Source: Pseudomonadota bacterium (GTDB lineage: Bacteria; Pseudomonadota; Gammaproteobacteria; Burkholderiales; Rhodocyclaceae). Taken from it: a DNA stretch of 64,000 nucleotides. Location of the stretch: assembly GCA_018241665.1 (NCBI GenBank), contig JAFEDK010000029.1, forward strand, positions 17,175 through 81,174, written 5' to 3'. The translations under genes and the position numbers were made by a program. Shown here in pieces: positions 53,144 through 59,877 of this stretch. Each line of letters opens with the position of its first letter. Position 1 is the stretch's first letter. The notes below the pieces were generated by a model that saw nothing but the letters and a program-made list of their open reading frames with translations, did not search any database and was not told where the DNA came from.

Positions 53144-53180
53144 GATGAACCTGTTCAGTGTGGAGATGAACAGGTTCATC
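53144..53180. repeat. Perfect 14-bp inverted repeat
   Basis: GATGAACCTGTTCA and TGAACAGGTTCATC around a 9-base loop, 36 bases beyond the stop of the small minus-strand gene ending at 53216. Possible terminator without T-run, or boundary site of the accessory cassette. Confidence 0.8.
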
Positions 53181-53215
53181 CTAGCGGTGAAAAAAGTGCA
53201 GGTGGAAGCGCAACA

Positions 53216-53392
53216 TCAGTCGGAACCGGATTTGCCGTGTTTTTTGTCTCCCTTTTTTTGCGCTGGCGTTCTGTCTTCACCACGATTGCAGCGATGATCG
53301 TGACTGCCATCTTTCTTCTGATGGCCATAATCAACGATGCCGCGCTGCGGTGAGCCGGACGTTTTTTTGCCGAAAAGGGTGAAGATGCTCAT
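53216..53392 (-). CDS. Small hydrophilic basic protein, 58 residues
   Basis: Begins MSIFTLFGKK and continues Lys/Gly/His/Asp-rich (HQKKDGSHDHR, PAQKKGDKKHGKSG) with no membrane segment. Unrecognised. The support is a full AGGAGG five bases before the ATG at 53392 and its position in line with the NYN operon on the same strand, 88 bases past the previous small gene. Composition is lower in GC than neighbours. It might bind nucleic acid; that is a guess from charge. Confidence 0.5.
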   Translation of the reverse strand: MSIFTLFGKKTSGSPQRGIVDYGHQKKDGSHDHRCNRGEDRTPAQKKGDKKHGKSGSD

Positions 53393-53480
53393 TTGTGCCT
53401 CCTGTGATCACGTTATGGTAATGCCCGTCACGGTGATGTGAGTCGAGAGACGTCGCAATTACCGGCAGAGTGAAACGGTG

Positions 53481-53633
53481 TCACTCTTCGTCATCGTCCT
53501 TTTTTGTCTTCGTTGCCGCGTTGTAAGCATCGTCTGTTACCCGCATTGCAATGTGGGTAACCACAGTCGTTGCCGTTGCTGCAACAATGGTTTCAAGGAT
53601 CGTTGGTACTGCGAGTGCAAGCAATGGAAACAT
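53481..53633 (-). CDS. Small protein with hydrophobic helix and acidic tail, 50 residues
   Basis: Begins MFPLLALAVPTILETIVAAT, a hydrophobic helix to about residue 30, and ends TKTKKDDDEE. AGGAG lies seven bases before the ATG at 53633, and a small hairpin (TCAGCGG/CCGCTGA) sits just before the ribosome site. It is 89 bases downstream of the NYN-cold-shock gene. The size and layout recall holin- or type-I-toxin-like peptides, but no family is recognised. Confidence 0.58.
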   Translation of the reverse strand: MFPLLALAVPTILETIVAATATTVVTHIAMRVTDDAYNAATKTKKDDDEE

Positions 53634-53722
53634 GGTAAATCTCCTGAAAGTCAGCGGAAGTCCCGCCGCTGATTCGGGTGATACGGAAAGGTTATTAAGT
53701 ATGGAATAGATTTTCAGTTTGA

Positions 53723-54637
53723 TCAGCTGACTTCTTGCCGAATATTACGGGCGGCGAGACCTTTGTCATTACGTCCAGCGAGGAAGGCAACCTTTAAACC
53801 GACACTAATGTCTTCCTGGTTGATGCCATCCAGATCGCTAATGTGAAAGAAAAAGTTCTCTCCCCCTCCGGCCGGTTTAATGAAGCCAAAGCCCTTTTCC
53901 GATGAAAAAGACAAGACGGTTCCGGTCTTATTTCCGCCATTCGTGGTTATTGCATTTTGTTGTGGTCGATCCTGGAGTGAGGGGAAGGTGGCTTTTTCCA
54001 TGAAGAGGCCATCAATAAGTGGGTCTTTGCGCCGTTCTCTAGCGTCGATTTCTGTATCCATCATGATCGGATAGTTGACGCGATCAATCAGTTCGGTAGC
54101 TGCATGAGTTGTGTACGTGCGGCCGTCTCTTTGGTAATTGAAGTCCCACGCTATAAGCATGACGCGCGATCCGATCGTATTGAGCTTGTTGACGAGAGGG
54201 ACAAAATCTCCGTCACCTGTAACAAGAACGCATACATCATATTTTTTCAGACTCGCCATTTCGTATGCCTCCAGAGCCAGCCAGACATCGATGCCTTTTT
54301 CTTCAAAGCCACCTTCTGGTCGCGATCTGAGATGCCGCTGGAACATCGTGACGTTGGCACGCATCAGGACGTCTTCGAAAATCCGATCCGAGTACAGTTT
54401 TTCTTGTTCCTGCGCCTGTTGTGCGGATAGTCGACCGCGGAAATACGCAGCATCAACAATCTGGCAATGGCGTGCATCCATGCCTTCACTCTTTGCCACC
54501 TCGGACACTATGAATTCGTGCAAACCTCTGAAAGACAGGCGAGCCTTGCGCTCATGCTGATGTAGGTAGTAGTTGCTGACCTTGTAGAAGTAGGTGCCAT
54601 CGTAAAAAACGGCGATCCGACATAGCTTGTTTTCCAT
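53723..54637 (-). CDS. NYN (LabA/DUF88, PIN-like) nuclease domain fused to a cold-shock domain
   Basis: A 304-residue protein. Residues 1-190 are a NYN domain of the PIN-like RNase superfamily: Asp13 in VFYDGTYF, Asp117 in KGIDVWLALEA, and Asp142/Asp144 in VTGDGDFVPLV, the acidic set for metal-dependent RNA cleavage. Residues 235-304 are a cold-shock (OB) domain with KGFGFI and FFFHIS, the two RNA-binding motifs. It probably cuts or binds RNA in the cytoplasm. AGGAG precedes the ATG at 54637; the longer reading has no signal or ribosome site. GC content is clearly lower than that of flanking genes. Located between two small genes downstream and a small HTH gene upstream, all one strand. Confidence 0.88.
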   Translation of the reverse strand: MENKLCRIAVFYDGTYFYKVSNYYLHQHERKARLSFRGLHEFIVSEVAKSEGMDARHCQIVDAAYFRGRLSAQQAQEQEKLYSDRIFEDVLMRANVTMFQRHLRSRPEGGFEEKGIDVWLALEAYEMASLKKYDVCVLVTGDGDFVPLVNKLNTIGSRVMLIAWDFNYQRDGRTYTTHAATELIDRVNYPIMMDTEIDARERRKDPLIDGLFMEKATFPSLQDRPQQNAITTNGGNKTGTVLSFSSEKGFGFIKPAGGGENFFFHISDLDGINQEDISVGLKVAFLAGRNDKGLAARNIRQEVS

Positions 54638-54711
54638 GTTTTGCTCCTGAAGTGGACGAGTGACGGCAGTTCGTTGGTGACGAACCGGTTGAAAATCTCT
54701 TGGTGGCAGGC

Positions 54712-54969
54712 TCAGTAGCCTGCGTAGGTATGCGATTTCCACTCGCGCAGCCAAGTGCGCAAGGTGGATTCCTTAAAGCCAAAACGGGAGGCGTAATCAA
54801 GCACAGCTCTTCGCCGGTATGAGGCGTAAGCGGTCAGGCGTGATTTAAGTGGGAGGGTCGGACGGTAGGTCGCGAAATGCTCTGAAAGCTCTTGGCAGTA
54901 AATGCGCTTGGCTTCGATGGCTTTGGCATGGCGGCATTGTGCAGCATGCTGTTGGTGCTCGGTTCTCAT
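54712..54969 (-). CDS. Small putative helix-turn-helix protein
   Basis: An 85-residue basic protein with a transposase/regulator-like HTH near the C terminus: RRRAVLDYASRFGFKESTLRTWLREWKSH. The start at 54969 has AAGGAG seven bases upstream. First gene of the low-GC minus-strand run, 74 bases ahead of the NYN gene. Could regulate the operon or be the remnant of a transposase OrfA; the short length and good ribosome site favour a regulator. Confidence 0.6.
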   Translation of the reverse strand: MRTEHQQHAAQCRHAKAIEAKRIYCQELSEHFATYRPTLPLKSRLTAYASYRRRAVLDYASRFGFKESTLRTWLREWKSHTYAGY

Positions 54970-55051
54970 GCTTCTTCTCCTTGGCAACACTTCTATACGT
55001 AGCGCGATCTTTGTCCTGCGCGGACTTCAGAGCACGGTTATTTAATTAAAT

Positions 55052-55065
55052 GCCACCTAGGTGGC
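55052..55065. promoter_or_regulatory. 14-bp palindrome, possible operator
   Basis: GCCACCTAGGTGGC is perfectly symmetric without a loop. It lies between the promoter and the start of the HTH gene, as expected of an operator. Confidence 0.5.
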
Positions 55066-55165
55066 TTTCTACTTATCTTTACTACTTCTTAATACTTCCA
55101 CTGTGGGTGGATTACTTTCTCTCTATGTACAGCGGTAAATTACTTGACCTACTCAATATGGGGGC

Positions 55166-55195
55166 AGGATATTTGCTGCCATCAGCGGCTGTCAA
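55166..55195 (-). promoter_or_regulatory. Candidate sigma-70 promoter of the NYN operon
   Basis: On the minus strand TTGACA, 18 bases, TATCCT. It would give a leader of about 190 bases before the HTH gene. Confidence 0.55.
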
Positions 55196-55274
55196 TCCTC
55201 TCTGTCGACGTAATTTCAGTCTGCCGCTAACAGGATAGTTCTCAACGATTCGTTTTGGGTGGTCTGGAGCCGAG

Positions 55275-56309
55275 TCAGCCCCCCAGCCGCCGGCTGACCC
55301 GCCCCAGCACCCAACACCCCACCCAATACACCGCCGCAATGAATAGCCAGGCTTCCAGGTAGAACGGCCGCCATTCCGGGTCGCCGGAGAGGGCGAGGCT
55401 GAGGGAGCCGGTGAGTTCGTAGAGGCTGACCACGGTGACCAGTGAGGTGTCCTTGAACAGGGCGATGGCGCTGTTGGCGATGGAGGGGGCGACGGCGCGC
55501 AGGACCTGGGGCAGCACGATCCAGCGCTGGGTATGCCAGAAGCCGAAGCCCAGCGCGGCGGCGGCGTCGAGCTGGCCGGGGCGGATGGCCTGCAGGCCGC
55601 CGCGGATGATCTCGGACAGGTAGGCGGCGGCGAACAGCACGATGGCGATCAGCACCCGCCACAGCATGTCCAGTGCCATGCCTTCCGGGAAGAACAGCGG
55701 CAGCAGGAAGGATGCGGCGAACAGGGCGGCCACCAGCGGGATGCCGCGGGCCAGTTCGACGCAGGCGGTGAGCACGGCGCGCAGTACCGGCAGCTGTGAT
55801 CGTCGGCCGTAGGCGACGGCGATGCCCAGCGGCAGCGCGCCGGCCATGCCGGCGCCGGTCAGCAGCAGGGTCAGCGGCAGGCCGCCCCACAGTTCGGTGG
55901 GCACCGGCGTGAGGCCGGCCACGCCGCCGCCGAGCAGCGGCAGGGCGACCAGCGGCGGGGCCAGCAGCAGGGCTGCCAGCGTTTTGCCGGGCAGGTGGTG
56001 GAAGGCGGCCAGCAGCCAGCCGGCACCGATCAGGCCGGCGGCGAGGAGGGGGCGCCAGGCTTCTTCGTCCGGGTAGCGGCCGAGGAGGATGAAGCGGGCT
56101 TTCTCGACGATCACGCCCCAGCAGGCGCCGCCGTGTTCCAGCGCGGTGCAGGCGGCGGCGTCCGGGGCGAGGCGGGCGTTGGTCACGGCCCAGCGCAGCA
56201 GCGGCGGCAGCCACAGCAGCGCGGCGGCCAGCACGGCGAGGCTCAGCAGCGCGTTGAGGGGATCGCCGAAGATGCGGCGGCGCAGGGCGCTGAAATTCCC
56301 CCCGCTCAT
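55275..56309 (-). CDS. Polar amino-acid ABC permease, AapM-like
   Basis: A 344-residue permease: an N-terminal pair of helices around a periplasmic loop, then the binding-protein-dependent permease core with ELARGIPLVAAL, AYLSEIIRGGLQAIRPGQLDAAAALG (EAA loop) and IANSAIALFKDTSLV. It overlaps AapQ by ATGA. In AapJQMP operons the ATPase gene aapP follows aapM; here the low-GC accessory region follows instead. Confidence 0.85.
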   Translation of the reverse strand: MSGGNFSALRRRIFGDPLNALLSLAVLAAALLWLPPLLRWAVTNARLAPDAAACTALEHGGACWGVIVEKARFILLGRYPDEEAWRPLLAAGLIGAGWLLAAFHHLPGKTLAALLLAPPLVALPLLGGGVAGLTPVPTELWGGLPLTLLLTGAGMAGALPLGIAVAYGRRSQLPVLRAVLTACVELARGIPLVAALFAASFLLPLFFPEGMALDMLWRVLIAIVLFAAAYLSEIIRGGLQAIRPGQLDAAAALGFGFWHTQRWIVLPQVLRAVAPSIANSAIALFKDTSLVTVVSLYELTGSLSLALSGDPEWRPFYLEAWLFIAAVYWVGCWVLGRVSRRLGG

Positions 56310-57268
56310 GCCGGCTCCCCGCGCAGGCTGCGCTTTTCCAGCCGGTGGCTGACGGCGGCGCCGAGCAGGGACAGCAGCAGGTACACGGCGACCACGATAC
56401 TCAGGCATTCGATGGCGCGGCCGCTCTGGTTGAGGCTGGTGCCGGCCACCGCCATCAGGTCCGGGTAGCCGATGGCCACCGCCAGCGAGGAGTTCTTGAA
56501 CAGGTTGAGGAGCTGGCTGGTGGTGGGCGGCAGCGCGGCGCGCCAGGCCTGCGGCAGCAGCACCAGCAGGAAGGTCTGGCGCGGCGTCATGCCGAGGGCG
56601 AGGGCGGCGGTGCGCTGGCCCTCCGGCAACGCGAGCACCGCGCCGCGCAGGGTTTCGGCGATGTAGGCGGCGCCGTAGATCGTCAGGCCGAACAGCAGGG
56701 CCAGGTATTCCGGGGTCAGGCTGGCGCCGCCGTCGATGCCGAAGCCGGCCAGCTCGGGGATCTCGAAACCGTTGTCGCCCCACCACGGCAGGGCCAGCCC
56801 GGATTTGCTGAGGAACACGCCGGGCGCCAGCTGCAACGGCGCATCGGCGGCCGGCAGCAGGTCGGTGAGGATGAAGTACCAGGCCAAGAGGTGCAGCAGC
56901 AGCGGCACGTTGCGGATCGCGTTGACGGCGGTGCCGGCCAGGCCGCGCACCAGCGGGTTGTCGGCCAGCCGCCCGAAGCCGAGCAGGATGCCCAGGCCCA
57001 GCGCCAGCGCGGCGCCGGGCAGGGCCACGCGCAGGGTGTTGAGCAGGCCGGCGACGAAGGCCCGCAGCGTGGTGTCGCCCGCGTCGAAGGGCAGCACGCT
57101 TTCGCCGAGGGAGAAGCCGGCCGGCTCGAACAGGAAGTCGAAGCCGCTGCGGATGCCGCGCTCCTCCAGGTGGGCGCGGGTCGTCGCCACCAGCAGGCCG
57201 AGCAGGGCCAGCAGCGCGACGATCAGCAGCGCCTGCACGGCGCGGGAGGCGGACTGCGGCCGGACCAT
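56306..57268 (-). CDS. Polar amino-acid ABC permease, AapQ-like
   Basis: A 320-residue permease with a long periplasmic loop after the first helix (RSGFDFLFEPAGFSLGES), NAIRNVPLLLHLLAWYF, then the core with YIAETLRGAVLALPEGQRTAALALG and LLNLFKNSSLAVAIGYPDL. The layout is that of AapQ. The gene overlaps the binding protein gene by one base. Confidence 0.87.
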   Translation of the reverse strand: MVRPQSASRAVQALLIVALLALLGLLVATTRAHLEERGIRSGFDFLFEPAGFSLGESVLPFDAGDTTLRAFVAGLLNTLRVALPGAALALGLGILLGFGRLADNPLVRGLAGTAVNAIRNVPLLLHLLAWYFILTDLLPAADAPLQLAPGVFLSKSGLALPWWGDNGFEIPELAGFGIDGGASLTPEYLALLFGLTIYGAAYIAETLRGAVLALPEGQRTAALALGMTPRQTFLLVLLPQAWRAALPPTTSQLLNLFKNSSLAVAIGYPDLMAVAGTSLNQSGRAIECLSIVVAVYLLLSLLGAAVSHRLEKRSLRGEPA

Positions 57269-58317
57269 CAGCGCAGCGGCAGCGCGTACAGGATGCCGCC
57301 CTTGTTCCACTGGGCGTTGAGGCCGCGCGGCAGCTTGAGGGGGGAGTCCGGGCCGACGTTGCGGTTGAAGATCTCGCCGTAGTTGCCGACCGCCTTCACC
57401 GCCCGCGCGGCCCAGTCCCGGTCGAGGCCGAGGTTCTTGCCGAGGTCTTCGCCCACACCGAGGAAGCGCTGCACGGCCGGATCGGCGGAACTCTTGAGGC
57501 TGTCCACCTTGGCCTGGGTGATGCCCAGCTCCTCCGCCTCGATCAGCGCATTGACAGTCCATTTGACGATGGCGAACCATTCGTCGTCGCCGCGCCGCAC
57601 GGCCGGGCCGAGGGGTTCCTTGGAGATGATCTCCGGCAGGATCAGGTAGTCGTCGGGGTTGGGGGCTTCCTTGGCGCGGATGAAGGCCAGCGCCGAGGCG
57701 TCGGTGGTGTAGGCCTGGCAGCGGCCGCTGAAGAAGGCCTTGATGGACGGCTCGAACTTGTCGAAGACCACCGGCTTGACCTTGATGCCCTGGGCGCGGG
57801 CGTAGTCGGCCAGGTTCTTCTCGGTGGTGGTGCCGGACTGCACGCAGACTTCGGCGTTCTTCAGCTGCTTGGCGCTGTTTACCTTGGTCTTCTTGGCGAC
57901 CAGGAAGCCCTGGCCGTCGTAGTAGGTGACCGCTGCGAAGTGCAGGCCCTGGCCGGCGTCGCGGGTCAGGCTCCAGGTGGTGTTGCGGGACAGGATGTCC
58001 ACCTCGCCGGACTGCAGCGCGGTGAAGCGCTGCTGGGAGCTGAGCGGCACCCAGCGCACCTTGCGGGCATCGCCGAGGACGGCGGCGGCAATGGCCTTGC
58101 AGACGTCCACGTCGAGGCCTTTCCACTGGCCCTGGCTGTCGGCCGCCGAGAAGCCGATGACGCCGGTGCTGACGCCGCAGGCGAGCTGGCCCTTGGCCTT
58201 GATGGCGTCGATGGTCTTGCCGGCGAAGGCCGGCGTGGCAAGGCCGCCGAGGGCGGACAGGATGGACAGGCTCAGGGCGCCGGCGAGGCGCCGGCGCAAC
58301 GCGGAAAATCGGGACAT
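57268..58317 (-). CDS. Amino-acid ABC substrate-binding protein, AapJ-like
   Basis: A 349-residue periplasmic binding protein of family 3: signal peptide to about residue 32 (TPAFA-GK), then TIDAIKAKGQLACGVSTGVIGFSA, GLDVDVCKAIAAAVLGD, FTALQSGEVDILSRNTTWSL. Longer than usual family members, as AapJ is. It binds polar or general L-amino acids. The ATG at 58317 is only about ten bases after a terminator-like hairpin with T-run. Confidence 0.88.
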   Translation of the reverse strand: MSRFSALRRRLAGALSLSILSALGGLATPAFAGKTIDAIKAKGQLACGVSTGVIGFSAADSQGQWKGLDVDVCKAIAAAVLGDARKVRWVPLSSQQRFTALQSGEVDILSRNTTWSLTRDAGQGLHFAAVTYYDGQGFLVAKKTKVNSAKQLKNAEVCVQSGTTTEKNLADYARAQGIKVKPVVFDKFEPSIKAFFSGRCQAYTTDASALAFIRAKEAPNPDDYLILPEIISKEPLGPAVRRGDDEWFAIVKWTVNALIEAEELGITQAKVDSLKSSADPAVQRFLGVGEDLGKNLGLDRDWAARAVKAVGNYGEIFNRNVGPDSPLKLPRGLNAQWNKGGILYALPLR

Positions 58318-58326
58318 GGCAAAGGG

Positions 58327-58368
58327 AAAAATAAGGCCGATGCCCCGTAGCTTAAAGGGCATCGGCCT
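58327..58368 (-). terminator. Terminator or attenuator between the RND operon and aapJ
   Basis: AGGCCGATGCCC pairs perfectly with GGGCATCGGCCT across 11 bases, followed on the minus strand by TATTTTT. It ends just before the aapJ start codon. Confidence 0.85.
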
Positions 58369-58412
58369 CCTGTTGCAAAGCAGCACCGGCGACGCACGGC
58401 GCGCCGATTGGT

Positions 58413-59873
58413 TCAACCGGATGCAGGCGTCCAGCCGCCGCCGAGGGCGCGGATCAGGTTGACGGTGGCCCGCGCCCGCTCCCCGTCCAGCCCGACGGCG
58501 AGGCGCTGCTGCTGCAGCACGCTGCGTTCCGCGTCGATCACGTTGAGGTAGCTCACCGCGCCTTCCCGGTATTGCAGGCGGGCCAGGCGGGCGGCCCGCT
58601 CGGCGGCGCCGACGGCGTCGTCCTGCTCCCGGTGCTGGTCGCCGAGCAGGCGCAGCTGGGCCAGATTGTCCTCCACCTCGCGGAAGGCCTGCAGCACCGT
58701 CTGGCGGTAGCGGGCGGCGTCTTCCACGTAGGCCGACTCGGCCTGCTTGAGGCCGGCCTCGCGGGCGCCGCCGTCGAAGATCGGCAGGCTGAGCGCGGTG
58801 CCGACCAGCGGGCCGAGCACGAAGGTCCGGCTGGCGTACTTGAACAGGTCGCCGACGCCGCCGGCCTCGTAGCCGGCCGCGCCGGTGAGGGACAGGCGCG
58901 GGAACCAGGCCGATTTGGCGACGCCGATGCGCGCGTTGGCGGCGGCCATCGCCCGTTCGGCGGCGGCGATGTCCGGCCGCCGTTCGAGCAGCGCCGACGG
59001 CAGGCCAGCCGGCACGCCGATGGCGAGGCGGCGCAGCGGCATGGCCTGCAGGCTGAATTCCGCCGGCGACTTGCCGAGGAGGATCGCCAGCGCGTGCTCG
59101 GCCACCGCCCGCTGGCGGGCCAGGCCGAGGGATTCGGAGCGCGCCGCAGCCAGTTCGCTGCGCGCCCGCGCCAGGTCCAGCTCGGCAATGTCGCCCTCGT
59201 CGAAGCGGCGCTGCAGCAGCTGCACGGTGTCGGCGCGCAGCTTGACGGTGTCCACGTACAAGGCCTGGGCGGCGTCCAGCTCGCGGATCAGGAAGTAGGC
59301 CTGGGCCACGTCGGCCTGCAGGGCCAGCAGGGTTGCGCTGAACAAGGCACCGCTGCGCTCGGCGTCGAGGCGGGCGGCGTCCTCGGCGCCGGACAGGCGG
59401 CCGAACAGGTCCACCTCATAGGCGACCGTGGCCTGGCCGCGCCACAAGGTGCTGGTGCGCGTGTCGGCGTCGGCGGCGAGGCCCTGGGAGGCCGGCGACG
59501 GGCGCTGGCGGGTCGCGCCGAAGCCGATGCCGACCTGGGGCAGGCGCGCCGCGTGGGCGGCCTGTTCCAGCGCGCGGGCCTGGCCCAGGCGGGCGGCGGC
59601 GGCCACCAGGTCCGGGTTGGCGGCCACCGCGTCGCGCTCCAGGCGGTCCAGCGTGGCGTCGCCGAAAACCGTCCACCACTCGCCGCGGGCGGCCGTGTCG
59701 GCCGGCTCGGCGGGCTTCCAGTTGGGATCGGCGGCGGGCGCCTCCTTGTAGGCGGCGGGCAGCTCCAGCGCCGGCTTGTCGTAGGCCGGCGCCACCGAGC
59801 AGCCGGCCAGCACCAGCAGGCTGGCGAGCAGACCGAAGGCACGGCGGGGCAGGGGAAGTTGTTGCAGGTTCAT
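58413..59873 (-). CDS. NodT-family outer-membrane efflux lipoprotein (OprN-like)
   Basis: A 486-residue TolC-type channel with lipobox LVLAGC (Cys25). OEP repeats with WWTVFGDATLDRLERDA and PRLSLTGAAGYEAGG, and LFGRLSGAEDAARLDAERSG. It works with the RND pump just upstream and is a paralogue of the channel at 28.9-30.3 kb. Confidence 0.88.
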   Translation of the reverse strand: MNLQQLPLPRRAFGLLASLLVLAGCSVAPAYDKPALELPAAYKEAPAADPNWKPAEPADTAARGEWWTVFGDATLDRLERDAVAANPDLVAAAARLGQARALEQAAHAARLPQVGIGFGATRQRPSPASQGLAADADTRTSTLWRGQATVAYEVDLFGRLSGAEDAARLDAERSGALFSATLLALQADVAQAYFLIRELDAAQALYVDTVKLRADTVQLLQRRFDEGDIAELDLARARSELAAARSESLGLARQRAVAEHALAILLGKSPAEFSLQAMPLRRLAIGVPAGLPSALLERRPDIAAAERAMAAANARIGVAKSAWFPRLSLTGAAGYEAGGVGDLFKYASRTFVLGPLVGTALSLPIFDGGAREAGLKQAESAYVEDAARYRQTVLQAFREVEDNLAQLRLLGDQHREQDDAVGAAERAARLARLQYREGAVSYLNVIDAERSVLQQQRLAVGLDGERARATVNLIRALGGGWTPASG

Positions 59874-59877
59874 CGTC

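Larger units (their letters stand above)
52908..53215. other. Noncoding stretch with two long perfect inverted repeats
   Basis: No gene with a credible ribosome site. Holds the hairpins at 53041-53071 and 53144-53180. A long plus-strand open frame (52586-53353) crosses repeat copy 2 and these hairpins and is judged not coding. Confidence 0.5.
54970..55274 (-). other. AT-rich upstream region of the NYN operon
   Basis: 305 bases, markedly AT-rich, with no gene. Contains a candidate minus-strand promoter (55166-55195) and a 14-bp palindrome (55052-55065). Confidence 0.6.

Noticed and set aside
52586-53353. Plus-strand open frame of 255 codons with a hydrophobic end
   Set aside because: It crosses the structured repeat and both long hairpins, has no ribosome site and lies opposite a small gene with a full AGGAGG.
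54552-54800. 82-codon minus-strand frame overlapping the HTH and NYN genes
   Set aside because: Out of frame with both, no ribosome site and a composition unlike a protein.
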